From: Herbaspirillum robiniae
GTDB lineage: Bacteria > Pseudomonadota > Gammaproteobacteria > Burkholderiales > Burkholderiaceae_D
Assembly: GCF_002213415.1 (NCBI RefSeq)
Contig: NZ_NJGU01000013.1
Span: 1-64,000 of the forward strand
Reading direction: 5' to 3'
DNA length: 64,000 nucleotides
Each line of letters starts with the position of its first letter. Position 1 is the stretch's first letter. Both the position numbers and the translations under genes were made by a program. This document shows positions 8,555 to 19,576 of this stretch, piece after piece. The notes under the pieces were generated by a model. That model was not told the DNA's origin, ran no database searches, and saw only the letters and a program-made list of their open reading frames with translations.

Positions 8555-9424
8555 TCAGTGGCAGGCCGCGCCGCAGGTGGCGACGAAGCCTTGGACGACG
8601 CGGTTGAACATCGCCGGGTTGGTGACGTTCATGCCGTGCGAAGCGCCGGCGATGGTTTCGCGCGCGGCGCCTGCGATCCATTGCGCCAGCATCGCCACGT
8701 TGTCGCGGTACATGCGCGGGCTCTTCTCGCCGTCGATCAGCAAGGTCGGGCATTTCACGCGCGCGGCCATGGCCTGTGTATAAGATGGCAGCGGATCGAG
8801 GAACTGCTTGGGCAGCGTGCCGGCGTTGTCGGTGGCCATGGTGCGGAATCCCTGCGGGCTGCGCTTCCACTGGCCGGGCACGCTGACCGAATCGACGAAG
8901 AGCTCGAGACCGGCATCGATCTCGCCCGCCTCCACCAGCGCGGCGACCTTCTCGCGCAGGCGCGCGGTGGCCGCCGGCAGCGGCGCCACGGGCGTCTGGT
9001 CGAGCTGCAGCGCGCCGCCCGGATCGGCCAGCGTCAGCGACTTCACCAGGTGCGGATGCTCGCAGGCCAGCTGGAACGCCACGCTGCCGCCGCGCGAGTG
9101 GCCGACCAGGTGCACCGGGCCGAGATTGAGCGTCTCGATGAATTCGGCCAGTTCGGCGACGTGCTGCTTCCAGCTGAAGGTGCGCGCCACGCGGGCGTCG
9201 GCCAGCGGCCAGTAATGGCTCAGGCTGACCGAAATGCAGTGGAAGTTCTTCGACAGGACGGCCATCTGGCCATTCCAGTAACGGTAGTCGCACAGCGAGC
9301 CATGCACGAACAGCATCGGTTCTCCCGCGCCTTTGGCCACGAAGGGAACGGAGATTCCCGAGGGCAGCGTTGCAAAGCAGACATCAGGATCTACAAGGGT
9401 TGGCGAGGCGAGGCGTGCGTTCAT
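8555..9424 (-). CDS. Alpha/beta-fold hydrolase
   Basis: 289 residues. Visible marks are the oxyanion HGSLCDYRYW segment, the nucleophile elbow GHSRGGS, an acid in LLIDGEKSP and a C-terminal GASHGMN histidine, so the serine triad looks complete. The substrate is not recognisable. I placed the start at ATG 9424 (MNARLASPTL); the open frame extends 93 codons further but overlaps the divergent LysR gene and lacks homology-like features. The divergent LysR gene at 9522 is the likely regulator. Confidence 0.85.
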   Translation of the reverse strand: MNARLASPTLVDPDVCFATLPSGISVPFVAKGAGEPMLFVHGSLCDYRYWNGQMAVLSKNFHCISVSLSHYWPLADARVARTFSWKQHVAELAEFIETLNLGPVHLVGHSRGGSVAFQLACEHPHLVKSLTLADPGGALQLDQTPVAPLPAATARLREKVAALVEAGEIDAGLELFVDSVSVPGQWKRSPQGFRTMATDNAGTLPKQFLDPLPSYTQAMAARVKCPTLLIDGEKSPRMYRDNVAMLAQWIAGAARETIAGASHGMNVTNPAMFNRVVQGFVATCGAACH

Positions 9425-9521
9425 GGCGATTGGGCGATTTCCTTTTTGCGTAATATGCCCGATGGGATTGCCCAAGAAAATCGCGTAATATTGATCCTTA
9501 CTATCAATTTTTCTGATACAT

Positions 9522-10373
9522 ATGAAATCCCTCGACCTGGACGTGCTGGCGATGATGGTGGCGGTGGCCGACACCGGCAACATCAGCCGCGCCGCCGATG
9601 TGGTGAATCGGACACAATCGGCGGTGAGCATGCAGATCCGGGCGCTGGAGAACTCGCTGGGCAAGGAGCTCTTCATCCGCCGGCCGCGCAGCGTGGTGCC
9701 CACGCAGGACGGCGAGATCCTCTTGACCTACGCCCGCCGCATGCTGGCCCTGCGCGAAGAGGCGTGGGCCGCGGTGGTCAGGCCCGACGTCACCGGGCGC
9801 GTGGTGCTGGGCGTGCCGGACGACTACGCCTCCTCGCTGCTGCCGCCCATCCTGAAGAAATTCTCGGCCACCTATCCCAAGGTCGAGATCCAGGTGGTCG
9901 GCCTGCCCAGCGTGGCGCTGGCGCCGATGGTCAGGGACGGCTCGGTCGACCTGGTCTGCGGCACGCGGGTCAAGGGCCTGTCGGGCGAATTCATCCGGCA
10001 CGAGCCCATGGTCTGGGCCGCCACGCCGGGCGCCAGCGAGATCTGGAAGGAGCGGCCGCTGCCGATCGCGGTGTTCCTGCCCGGCAGCGTGGCGCGCGAA
10101 AACGCCATCCGCAGCCTGGAGCTGGCGAAGATCCCCTACCGCACCTCGTATGAAAGCCCGAGCCTGATGGGCCTGCTGAGCATGGCCGAGGCCGGCCTGG
10201 CGATCGCGCCGCTGGCGCGCTGCGCGGTCCCGCAGCATTTCACGCAGCTGGGGCAGAACCAGGGGTTGCCGGAAATCGGCTCGCTGGAGGTCGTCCTTGC
10301 GCGCAGCGCCAAGTCCAAGCGCCCGCCCTGCGAGTTCCTGGCAGAGAAGATCCTGTCCGAGCTCAGGCGCTGA
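9522..10373 (+). CDS. LysR-family transcriptional regulator
   Basis: 283 residues: N-terminal HTH (DTGNISRAADVVNRTQSAVSMQIRALENSLGKELF) and a periplasmic-binding-like effector domain. It is on the short side for LysR. It lies divergent from the alpha/beta hydrolase with a 97-bp AT-richer gap, so that hydrolase is its probable target. A GCCGGCTT/AAGCCGGC stem-loop follows about 95 bases downstream. Confidence 0.88.
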   Translation: MKSLDLDVLAMMVAVADTGNISRAADVVNRTQSAVSMQIRALENSLGKELFIRRPRSVVPTQDGEILLTYARRMLALREEAWAAVVRPDVTGRVVLGVPDDYASSLLPPILKKFSATYPKVEIQVVGLPSVALAPMVRDGSVDLVCGTRVKGLSGEFIRHEPMVWAATPGASEIWKERPLPIAVFLPGSVARENAIRSLELAKIPYRTSYESPSLMGLLSMAEAGLAIAPLARCAVPQHFTQLGQNQGLPEIGSLEVVLARSAKSKRPPCEFLAEKILSELRR

Positions 10374-10468
10374 GGCGCCCTTGCCGATGCGGCATGATGC
10401 CGTCGCCGCACGACCCTGCGCACCACCAGGGACGGCAGAACATAGTAAGCTCCCAAAAATTGAAAGAC

Positions 10469-10492
10469 GCCGGCTTTTTTGGCCAAGCCGGC
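10469..10492 (+). terminator. Stem-loop between lysR gene and maeB
   Basis: GCCGGCTT (10469-10476) pairs with AAGCCGGC (10485-10492) around an eight-base loop. There is no T-run after it on the plus strand, so termination is uncertain. The rest of the 253-bp gap is AT-richer and probably holds the maeB promoter. Confidence 0.4.
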
Positions 10493-10626
10493 CGCAACCG
10501 AATTGCCGAACTATTTATTAAGTCGAGCCGATGTATTAGCATCGCGCAATACCCGTCATCAGGGAAGCGAGATCCGATCGTGCTTCACCTGCCTTACTCT
10601 CCTGCGCTTTTATCTTTATCAATACC

Positions 10627-12909
<2,283 letters not shown>

Positions 12910-12920
12910 TCTCGGCCCGC

Positions 12921-12958
12921 GCCGATGCCGGCCCCGGGCTTGCGGGCCCGGCGTCGGC
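12921..12958. terminator. Hairpin after maeB
   Basis: The left arm begins GCCGATGCCGG and the right arm ends CCGGCGTCGGC, giving a long GC-rich stem with one wobble pair and few mismatches, 12 bases after the maeB stop. There is no clear T-run, so it may act as a weak intrinsic terminator or 3' stabiliser. Confidence 0.5.
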
Positions 12959-13012
12959 TTGATTGGCTTGATCGGCTTGTCTGTCCGGCGTTTGCCGGGT
13001 CTGGAAGGAGAC

Positions 13013-13041
13013 GTGAACCGGCGGCTTGCCCGCCGGTTCAC
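13013..13041. terminator. Perfect 12-bp stem-loop in convergent gap
   Basis: GTGAACCGGCGG and CCGCCGGTTCAC flank the loop CTTGC. It lies about 100 bases downstream of maeB and could stop transcription from either side; no T-run is present. Confidence 0.45.
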
Positions 13042-13325
13042 AAGTTACGGGCCTGCCTTGCAGTCACCCGGTGATTCCGGGATCCCGTCGGGAATCCCTC
13101 TCCAGCGCCGTCAAGCGGCACCCCTCCCACCTCAGTCAATGGCAATTCGCCCTGCAACATGACAGGACGAATCGGCAAGCCGCGCGTCGGCGCTGTGCAA
13201 TACAAGCGGAATCGAACGCGAGAGGACCTCGCGCACGGCGAGGTGCGTGCAGGCACGCTTTGAATGGAATCCGGAAGCCCCCGCTTGCGGCGTGCGCCGC
13301 CCTGGCCGGGCCATGAGGGCGCCGC

Positions 13326-13356
13326 GGCCAGGACGGCAACAACCGCCGTCCCGGCC
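13326..13356 (-). terminator. Terminator-like hairpin after TonB receptor gene
   Basis: On the minus strand GGCCGGGACGGC pairs with GCCGTCCTGGCC (one G-U pair) nine bases after the receptor stop. It has no T-run. Confidence 0.5.
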
Positions 13357-13364
13357 GGGCAGGA

Positions 13365-15476
13365 TCAATACTTGAACTTCGCCGTCAACAGGAAGGTGCG
13401 CGGGCTGCCGAAGGTGATCAGCGTCGCCGCCGGCGTGGTGCCCTGGATGTACTCCTTGTCGAACAGGTTCTTGATGCTGAAGTTCAGGCCCCAGGAATCC
13501 GCCTCATAGCCGGCATTCACGTCGAACACGTTATGCGATGCGAGCGCGACGTAGCTGGTGCCGCGTTGCGAGGTGCGTGCGCTCTGGAAGCGCGAACCCG
13601 CGCCCACGTTCCAGCCCATCTTGTTGGGATTGAAGTAGTACTGGGTGAACAGGCCGACGGCGTTGCGCGGCACCAGGTTGATGCGTTTGCCGATATCGCT
13701 GGTGGTCAGGCTTTGGGTGGTCTTGGCGTAGGGGATGTAGCTGTAGGACGCCGACACGTTCCATTGCCGGGTCACCGAGGCCGTGGCTTCGGCCTCGAAG
13801 CCCTTGGTGACTTGTTCGCCGGTCTGCACGGAGTAGCCCAGGGTGGCATCGGCTTCGGTCACGTTCTGGCGGCGCAGGTCATAGACGGCGACATAGCCTT
13901 GCAGGCGCTGGTCGAAGCCCTGGAACTTCAGGCCGGCCTCGGTCTGCTTGCCGGTCTCGGGTTTCAGCAGGGTGCCGTTGGCGCCCAGGTCGGTGCCCGG
14001 CATGAACGAGGTCGAGTAGCTGACATAGGGCGCGAAGGCGTCGTTGATGCGGTACATCAGCGAGGCGCTGCCGGTGAATGCCGTATCGTTGTTGGTCGCA
14101 GGAGCGCCGCCCAGCAGATGCTTGACGTCCACCCGCGTCCAGTCGTGGCGGCCGTTCAGGCCGATGATCCAGCGGTTGTCGATCTTGATCGTGTTGCGCA
14201 GGTACGCGCCCACATCCTGCGTGGTGGTCACGTCGCGGGACGCCGTTCCCGGACGGATCGAGGTGACGCCGTAGACCAGCGTGTCGGCATTGAACGCATT
14301 GATGTTGTCGACGCGCTGGTAGTAGTCGCTGCGCTCGCGCATGGTGTCCAGGCCGGCCACGATGTCGTACTTGACCCGGCCGAGGTCGAAGCTGCGCTGG
14401 AAGTAATTGTCCATCGCGATGTTCACGTCGTTCTTGTCCTGGTTGTTGATCTGGCGCGCGACCAGCGGGAACTTGGCCGCCCCCGACGCGAACACCGAAT
14501 TGGTCCAGCTGCTGCCCTTGCTGACCACGAAGTTCTGCTTGAAGGTCCAGCCGTTGTCGAAGTAGTGCGTGTAATTGCTGCCGACGCGGTAGACGTCCAC
14601 CTTGTAAGGTCGATCCGGCTCGCCGACGAAGATGCCGCGCCCGTATTTCTCGGACCAGTTCAGCGGCACGCCCTGGTTGCGGATGTATTCGCGATGCTGG
14701 TAGCTGGCGATGATCGACAGTTCATTGGCGGCGTTCAGGTCGAAGTTGTAGGAGCCGGCCACGTACTGGCTCTTGAAGTACACGTGGTCGGTGGGATCGT
14801 TCTGGTCCGACACGTGGGCCAGCAGGCGAAACGCGCCCTTGCTGCTGCCTTTGTTGGGGGCGATGTTCAGATCGACGGTGGCGTCTTTCTGCGCATAGCT
14901 GCCGTAGCTCAGGCCGGCGTTGAAGAAGGTGTCCGCCTGCGGCCGCTTGGTGGTCAGGTTGACCAGGCCGCCGGGCAGCGCCATCCCGAAGCCCACCGAG
15001 GTCGGGCCCTTGACGACCTCGATCGAGCTCAGGCCGAAGATGTCTTCCGCGCGCAGGACGTTGGTGGAATTCTGCGTGCGCAGGCCGTCGACATAGGTCT
15101 GCGCCGACGAAATCTGGCCGCGGATCATGAAGTCGTCCCAGCCGCGCCGGCCATAGGCGCCGGCGGTGACGCCGGCCACGCCGTCCAGGGCTTCGGCGAC
15201 GCTCTTGGCCTGCCGCTCCTCGATCTGCTTGCCGGTGATCACGGTGACCGACTGCGCCGTCTCGAACAGCGGCGCCTCCGAGCGCAGCACGCCCGGCGCG
15301 CTTTTCGCGGTGTAATCCTTTTCGTTGTCCTGCTTCTTTTCACCGATGACCTGGATGGGCGTCAGTCCTCCGGTCGTATCGGTGGTCTGCGCCCAGGCCG
15401 ACAGCGGCATTGCGGTCGACATCACGGAGAGGCCAAGAAGCACCTGCTTCTTGCGTTGGGAAATTTTTTTGGTCAT
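13365..15476 (-). CDS. TonB-dependent siderophore receptor
   Basis: 703 residues. A signal peptide (about 1-29, ending AWA-QTT) is followed by the TonB-box region, the plug domain (about 65-180: SVTVITGKQIEERQAKSVAEALDGVAGVTAG, DDFMIRGQ, LSSIEVVKGPTS, PGGLVNLTTKRP) and a 22-strand barrel ending in an aromatic residue (KFKY). The pattern is that of FhuA/FoxA/FecA-type ferric siderophore receptors; the particular siderophore cannot be told. It is transcribed after the secreted protein gene at 15528 with a 51-bp gap, so they are probably one operon. A possible Fur site lies upstream of that pair. Confidence 0.92.
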   Translation of the reverse strand: MTKKISQRKKQVLLGLSVMSTAMPLSAWAQTTDTTGGLTPIQVIGEKKQDNEKDYTAKSAPGVLRSEAPLFETAQSVTVITGKQIEERQAKSVAEALDGVAGVTAGAYGRRGWDDFMIRGQISSAQTYVDGLRTQNSTNVLRAEDIFGLSSIEVVKGPTSVGFGMALPGGLVNLTTKRPQADTFFNAGLSYGSYAQKDATVDLNIAPNKGSSKGAFRLLAHVSDQNDPTDHVYFKSQYVAGSYNFDLNAANELSIIASYQHREYIRNQGVPLNWSEKYGRGIFVGEPDRPYKVDVYRVGSNYTHYFDNGWTFKQNFVVSKGSSWTNSVFASGAAKFPLVARQINNQDKNDVNIAMDNYFQRSFDLGRVKYDIVAGLDTMRERSDYYQRVDNINAFNADTLVYGVTSIRPGTASRDVTTTQDVGAYLRNTIKIDNRWIIGLNGRHDWTRVDVKHLLGGAPATNNDTAFTGSASLMYRINDAFAPYVSYSTSFMPGTDLGANGTLLKPETGKQTEAGLKFQGFDQRLQGYVAVYDLRRQNVTEADATLGYSVQTGEQVTKGFEAEATASVTRQWNVSASYSYIPYAKTTQSLTTSDIGKRINLVPRNAVGLFTQYYFNPNKMGWNVGAGSRFQSARTSQRGTSYVALASHNVFDVNAGYEADSWGLNFSIKNLFDKEYIQGTTPAATLITFGSPRTFLLTAKFKY

Positions 15477-15527
15477 GGAGAAATCCAGCTGCTGCTATCG
15501 AGAGTAATGAATAGGAAGGTGGCGGAG

Positions 15528-16244
15528 TCAGTGCGATCCCATCGCCCAGTCAACGGCGGCGTCGAACAGCCTGAGTCCGGAAGGGGAAAGGTTGGTGAAG
15601 GTCTCGTTGTCGAGGAAGAACATGACGCGGCGCGCCGGCGCCAGCGACTCGTAGTCCATCGTGGCGCCCTTCTCATAGCCGAAGATGACGGCCTTGTCCG
15701 GCTGGCCATAGACGGTGGCGATGGTGGAGGCGCCCAGGCCGGGCTTGCCCCAGTTCATGGCGGCCGGTTTCTCGTAGACGTTCGCCACGCCGGCCGGCAG
15801 CCCGGCCGCCAGGGGATGCGGCGCATTGACCAGCCAGACGTAGCGCTCCTTCTCCACCTTGCCGAAATCCACATCGACGCGCTTGGCGGTCATCCCCAGG
15901 TCGTCCAGCAGATCGCTCTCCCAGGTCAGCATGGGCGCGCTCACATTGCGGTAGGCGCCCAGCAGGTCGCGCGATCGCACGGTGGACGAGAGAATGACCA
16001 GGTCGTTGTCGCGCGCCGCGTCGACCGGGGCGTACTGGCTATGCAGCGTGACGATGTAGCCGCGCGCGGCGAGGTGCTGCTGGATCTTCTGGTCCACCGG
16101 CAGGCTCTTGCCTTCCATGCGCACGACCAGCAGCACCTTCTTGGCGGCGGGCGGCGTGGCGGACGGGTTGTCGGCGGCAAACACGCTGGGCTGCAGGAAC
16201 AGCGAGGCCAGCAGCAGGGAGGCGAGGAATCTGAATGGTGTCAT
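15528..16244 (-). CDS. Secreted protein of unknown function paired with the TonB receptor
   Basis: 238 residues from ATG 16244. It begins with a signal peptide (MTPFRFLASLLLASLFLQP, cleavage near VFA-ADN). The mature part starts AAKKVLLVVRMEGKSLPVD and alternates hydrophobic strands and helices (LVILSST, MLTWESDLLDDLGM, VIFGYEKG, RVMFFLDN), reminiscent of a class-I glutamine amidotransferase/ThuA-like flavodoxin fold, though I see no catalytic Cys-His pair. It precedes the siderophore receptor in the same direction, suggesting a periplasmic role in iron uptake; that is inference. The open frame extends further upstream, but the residues there look non-coding. Confidence 0.75.
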   Translation of the reverse strand: MTPFRFLASLLLASLFLQPSVFAADNPSATPPAAKKVLLVVRMEGKSLPVDQKIQQHLAARGYIVTLHSQYAPVDAARDNDLVILSSTVRSRDLLGAYRNVSAPMLTWESDLLDDLGMTAKRVDVDFGKVEKERYVWLVNAPHPLAAGLPAGVANVYEKPAAMNWGKPGLGASTIATVYGQPDKAVIFGYEKGATMDYESLAPARRVMFFLDNETFTNLSPSGLRLFDAAVDWAMGSH

Positions 16245-16452
16245 GAGGCTTTTCTGAAAACAGGAATGAAAAATCGGCCAGACTGGCATCGCAAGCCGAT
16301 GCCTTGTCATGCGCGGGATCTGCCTGTTGTCCATCCCGTGCCGGATGGCTTGATGGATGCAGGCAAGCGCGGACATCGTCGAACCCCGGGAAATCCGCCC
16401 CGATACCTCCATTGCCAAGCGAGATTCAAAAAGGGGAACCGGCTGGCTGCAA

Positions 16453-16471
16453 AAAGATGAGAATTTTGAAG
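16453..16471 (-). promoter_or_regulatory. Possible Fur box
   Basis: On the minus strand it reads CTTCAAAATTCTCATCTTT, containing the AATTCTCAT core typical of Fur sites in this group. It lies about 210 bases upstream of the secreted-protein start. It is an imperfect match, supported mainly by the siderophore receptor downstream. Confidence 0.35.
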
Positions 16472-16582
16472 AGAGAGGCGCCGGACTGCGTCCGCAGCCG
16501 CTCCGCGCCGCAGGGCGCCCATGACCGCGAAGCCGCCTCCGGGCCGGGTCGCCGGACAACAAAGGGAAAAACCGGCAACAAA

Positions 16583-16606
16583 AAGGCCACCTCTCAGGGT
16601 GGCCTT
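16583..16606 (-). terminator. Intrinsic terminator of the YitT gene
   Basis: On the minus strand AAGGCCACC and GGTGGCCTT enclose a six-base loop and are followed by TTTTG, 24 bases after the YitT stop. Confidence 0.85.
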
Positions 16607-16629
16607 CTTCTTTTCACAACCTGCCGCCG

Positions 16630-17346
16630 CTAGCCGCGATACCGGCCCGGCTTGTGCCACACGATCAGCATGGCGTTCATGGCGACGGTGCCCAGGATCG
16701 ACCAGAGCACCTTGACCAGCGGCAGCGACGCCGCGGCCAGCGCGAACAGGACCAGGTCGAAGGCCAGCTGGCTGATGCCGGCATTGATGCGATAGCGCCG
16801 CTGGATCCACAGCGTGACGGCGCCGGTGCCGCCCATCGACGCGTTATGGCGCGCCAGGCACAGGATGCCCATTCCCAGGAAGGTGCCGCCGGCTATCGCG
16901 GCAAAGCCGCTGCCGACGCCCGAGACGTTCAGCCAGTGGTCGATGCCGGCCACCACGCCGCCGATGGCGACGCTGACGATGATGCTCTTGGAGGCGAAAA
17001 ACCGTCCCATCGCCAGGAAGCTGAACACGATGAACGGGATGTTGATCAGGGGCACCAGCGGCGCCGGCGCCATGCCGGTGAGCTGGGAGCTGAGCAGGGC
17101 CATGCCGGCGATGCCGCCGGTGATCAGACCGCCCTTGGCCAGCAGGGAAATGCCCATGGCGGAGAACAGGACGCCGAGATAAAGACCGTAGATATCGTCC
17201 CAGGCATTGTGGGGGACGAGCTGAACCTGGCCGGATGCGTCGGGGGAATTTGCTGCGGTGCGATGCGAGGGATTTGCGCCATTCAGGGCGCTGCGCGGCG
17301 CCTCCGGGCGATCGCCCACGGAGTGGCGGCGGGTGCTGGAATACAT
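16630..17346 (-). CDS. YitT family membrane protein
   Basis: 238 residues with a hydrophilic N-terminal extension of about 45 residues, then five or six membrane segments: YGLYLGVLFSAMGISLLAKGGLITGGIAGMALL, VPLINIPFIVFSFLAMGRFFASKSIIVSV, the GxGFAAIAGGTFLGMGILCLARHNASMGGTG stretch, and two C-terminal helices. The GGLITGGIAGMAL and NASMGGTGAVTLW segments are typical of the YitT/DUF161 family, whose transport function is not established. It stands alone with its own terminator. An internal start near 17220 cannot be excluded. Confidence 0.85.
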   Translation of the reverse strand: MYSSTRRHSVGDRPEAPRSALNGANPSHRTAANSPDASGQVQLVPHNAWDDIYGLYLGVLFSAMGISLLAKGGLITGGIAGMALLSSQLTGMAPAPLVPLINIPFIVFSFLAMGRFFASKSIIVSVAIGGVVAGIDHWLNVSGVGSGFAAIAGGTFLGMGILCLARHNASMGGTGAVTLWIQRRYRINAGISQLAFDLVLFALAAASLPLVKVLWSILGTVAMNAMLIVWHKPGRYRG

Positions 17347-17590
17347 GGTTTCCCTTGAAGGTTATCTGGGGAATCAAACTGCGACGCGTGGCGTTTGCTT
17401 GTGGCTTGGCGACGGTTGCGGCGAATCGATTTGCTGCAAGTATACATTTCTTTTACCTGCCCCTCGGACCTGCCTGGCCGGGCGCGCGCAAAAAAATGCG
17501 GACTGTCGCAAATCTGCCTAATGCCCGGAATCGGGCACAGATATCGGAAGGAAAGATTTATTTTTTGGCAACAAATACACTTCGCCAAAC

Positions 17591-17624
17591 CACGGTCGCC
17601 CGCGCCAATCGGCGGGCGACCGTG
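17591..17624 (-). terminator. Strong stem-loop after SDR gene
   Basis: A perfect 13-bp stem (CACGGTCGCCCGC/GCGGGCGACCGTG) with an eight-base loop, directly after the stop of the minus-strand SDR gene. Only a short GGTTT follows, so termination efficiency is uncertain. Confidence 0.55.
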
Positions 17625-17629
17625 CCCGC

Positions 17630-18421
17630 TCAGAAGGCGCTCTTGACCACGCCGCCGTCCACGCGCAGTGCCGCGCCGGTGGTGGCCGAGGCCAGCGGAC
17701 TACAGACGTAGGCCACCAGCGAGGCCACTTCCTGCGGCGTTCCGAAGCGCTTGATCAGGGAGGTCGGGCGAACGTGGTCGAAGAACTCCGCCTCCACCTG
17801 CGCGAAGGTCTTGTCGCTCGAGCGCGCCATGTCTTCGACGAAATCGCCGACGCCGCGCGACTTGGTCGGGCCGGGCAAGACGCTGTTGACGGTGATGCCG
17901 GTGCCGGCCACGGTTTCCGCCAGTCCGCGCGACACGGCGAGCTGGGCGGTCTTGGTCATGCCGTAATGGACCATCTCGGTGGGAATCTGCACCGCGCTCT
18001 CACTGGAGATGAAGACGATGCGCCCCCAGTTGCCGCGCTTCATTTCAGGCAGCACCAGGCGCGCGAGACGCACGCCGCTCAGCACGTTGACGTCGAAGAA
18101 ACGCAGCCAGTCTTCGTCGGGAATGTCTTCAAACGCCTTGGGCTCGAAGATCCCGAGGTTGTTGACCAGGATGTTGATGCCCGGATAACGCCGCACCACT
18201 TCATTGGCCGCCTCGGCCCGGCTGAGGTCGCCGGCGTAGCCCTGGGCCTGGCCGCCGGTCTCGGCGCGGATGCGCTCGACCGCCTCGTCGACGCTGGCCT
18301 GCGTCCTGCCGTTGACGATCACCGTTGCGCCCTCCCGGGCCAGGGTGCTGGCGATGGCGTAACCGATGCCTGCCGTGCTGCCGCTCACGAGGGCGAGCTT
18401 GCCCTCCAGTTGCAAATCCAT
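17630..18421 (-). CDS. Short-chain dehydrogenase/reductase (SDR)
   Basis: 263 residues of classical SDR layout: cofactor motif SGSTAGIGYAIA (TGxxxGIG type) near residue 12, NNLGIFEPK, the catalytic Ser in VFISSESAVQIPTEMVHYG with YGMTK supplying Tyr-x3-Lys, and the C-terminal ATTGAALRVDGG. NADP preference is suggested by NGRTQ after strand two. ATG 18421 follows AGGAGA; the longer open frame is not needed. The next gene upstream, a LysR regulator, is on the same strand 104 bp away. Substrate unknown. Confidence 0.88.
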   Translation of the reverse strand: MDLQLEGKLALVSGSTAGIGYAIASTLAREGATVIVNGRTQASVDEAVERIRAETGGQAQGYAGDLSRAEAANEVVRRYPGINILVNNLGIFEPKAFEDIPDEDWLRFFDVNVLSGVRLARLVLPEMKRGNWGRIVFISSESAVQIPTEMVHYGMTKTAQLAVSRGLAETVAGTGITVNSVLPGPTKSRGVGDFVEDMARSSDKTFAQVEAEFFDHVRPTSLIKRFGTPQEVASLVAYVCSPLASATTGAALRVDGGVVKSAF

Positions 18422-18524
18422 GTCACTTCTCCTTGGTTGACTACGGAAAATGCTGCCAGGATCGGGCGTCTTCTGGTACATGCCATCTCGGCCGCCACGC
18501 CACTCTATCAGGAACCGGGCGCGC

Positions 18525-19475
18525 TCATTGGCCGGCCGCGCCGCCCGGCCGCAAGACCGCCTCCAGCTCGACGCCGGCCCGTTCGAAGCGTTCGACCAGG
18601 AAGTCCAGCAAGGCGCGCACCCGCGGCGCCATGTAGCGGGTGCGCTGGTAGAGCGCGTGCACCGGCGCGTCCGGGGTGCGCCATTGCGGCATCACTACCC
18701 GCAGCCGTCCTGCCTGCAGGTCGGCGCCGATGTCCCAGACCGATTTCATGGCGATGCCGTGGCCGCCGATGGCCCACTCGCGCGCGACGGCGCCGTCGTT
18801 GGTTTCGCGCGCGCCCGCCGGCGGCACGATGAAGGACTCGGTCTTGCCGTCGCGCTCGAAGCGCCATTCATTGGCCATGCCCGAGGCCGAGAACAGCACG
18901 ATGCAGGCGTGGCGATGCAGGTCCGACGGATGCGCCGGCATGCCGTGCGCCGCTACATAGGCCGGCGCGGCGCACAGCACGCGGCGATTGAAGGCCAGCG
19001 GGCGCGCCACCATCGAGCTGTTCTGCGGCACGCCGAAACGGATCGCCAGGTCCAGGTCATCCTGCAGCAGGTTGGCGACGGCGTCGCCGAGGATCAGCGC
19101 GATCGTGATCTGCGGATGCAGGCGGTTGAACTCCTCCAGCCAGCCCTGCAGCACGTTGCGGCCGAAGTCCGAGGTGGCGGCGATGCGCAGCTTGCCGCTG
19201 ACGGCGCTGCGCCCGGCCTGCAGCGCGGCCTGGGCGTCGTCCAGCGCATCCAGCGCCTGCTGGCAATGCGCCAGGTACAGGGCGCCCTCGGCGGTCAGGC
19301 GCAGCGCCCGCGTGGTGCGCTCGAACAGGCGCGTGTTCAGCGCAGCCTCCAGCTTGACCAGGCGCGCGCTGGCCGCGGCCGGCGACAGGCCCATCTTGCG
19401 CCCTGCCGCCGACAGACTGCCCAGGCCGGCGGCTTCGACGAAGAGGCGGATATCTCCCAGGTTTTGCGTCATCAT
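18525..19475 (-). CDS. LysR-family transcriptional regulator
   Basis: 316 residues: HTH at about 10-65 (GLGSLSAAGRKMGLSPAAASARLVKLEAALNTRLFERTTR) and an effector domain of the CrgA/DsdC-like subgroup. It is divergent from the old yellow enzyme gene at 19577 with a 101-bp gap, and in the same direction as the SDR at 18421, so it may control both. Two adjacent ATG codons (19475 and 19472) are possible starts. Confidence 0.9.
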   Translation of the reverse strand: MMTQNLGDIRLFVEAAGLGSLSAAGRKMGLSPAAASARLVKLEAALNTRLFERTTRALRLTAEGALYLAHCQQALDALDDAQAALQAGRSAVSGKLRIAATSDFGRNVLQGWLEEFNRLHPQITIALILGDAVANLLQDDLDLAIRFGVPQNSSMVARPLAFNRRVLCAAPAYVAAHGMPAHPSDLHRHACIVLFSASGMANEWRFERDGKTESFIVPPAGARETNDGAVAREWAIGGHGIAMKSVWDIGADLQAGRLRVVMPQWRTPDAPVHALYQRTRYMAPRVRALLDFLVERFERAGVELEAVLRPGGAAGQ

Positions 19476-19576
19476 TATTCTGTTTTTTTTGATAATGGTT
19501 CAAATACTAGACCAATTATCAATCCGATGGCGCATTCGCATAATGGACTCCAGTCAAAACCTTCCCGGAGTCTTTC

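Larger units (their letters stand above)
12910..13364. other. Gene-free convergent gap between maeB and the TonB receptor
   Basis: 455 bases without a convincing gene on either strand. It holds three strong hairpins (12921-12958, 13013-13041, 13326-13356) and short imperfect palindromes around 13068-13100. Otherwise nothing is recognised. Confidence 0.6.
16245..16629. other. Gap upstream of the secreted-protein/receptor pair
   Basis: 385 bases without a convincing gene. It contains the YitT terminator at 16583, a possible Fur site at 16453 and a small hairpin near 16288-16305 (GGCATCG/CGATGCC). The leader of the 16244 gene must lie here. Confidence 0.5.

Noticed and set aside
13533-16460. 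A 975-residue plus-strand open frame
   Set aside because: It is antisense to the TonB receptor and its partner, with the low-complexity composition typical of shadow frames in GC-rich DNA.
16245-16629. Cobalamin or other riboswitch upstream of the receptor pair
   Set aside because: A small GGCATCG/CGATGCC hairpin is present, but no recognisable conserved riboswitch core was found.
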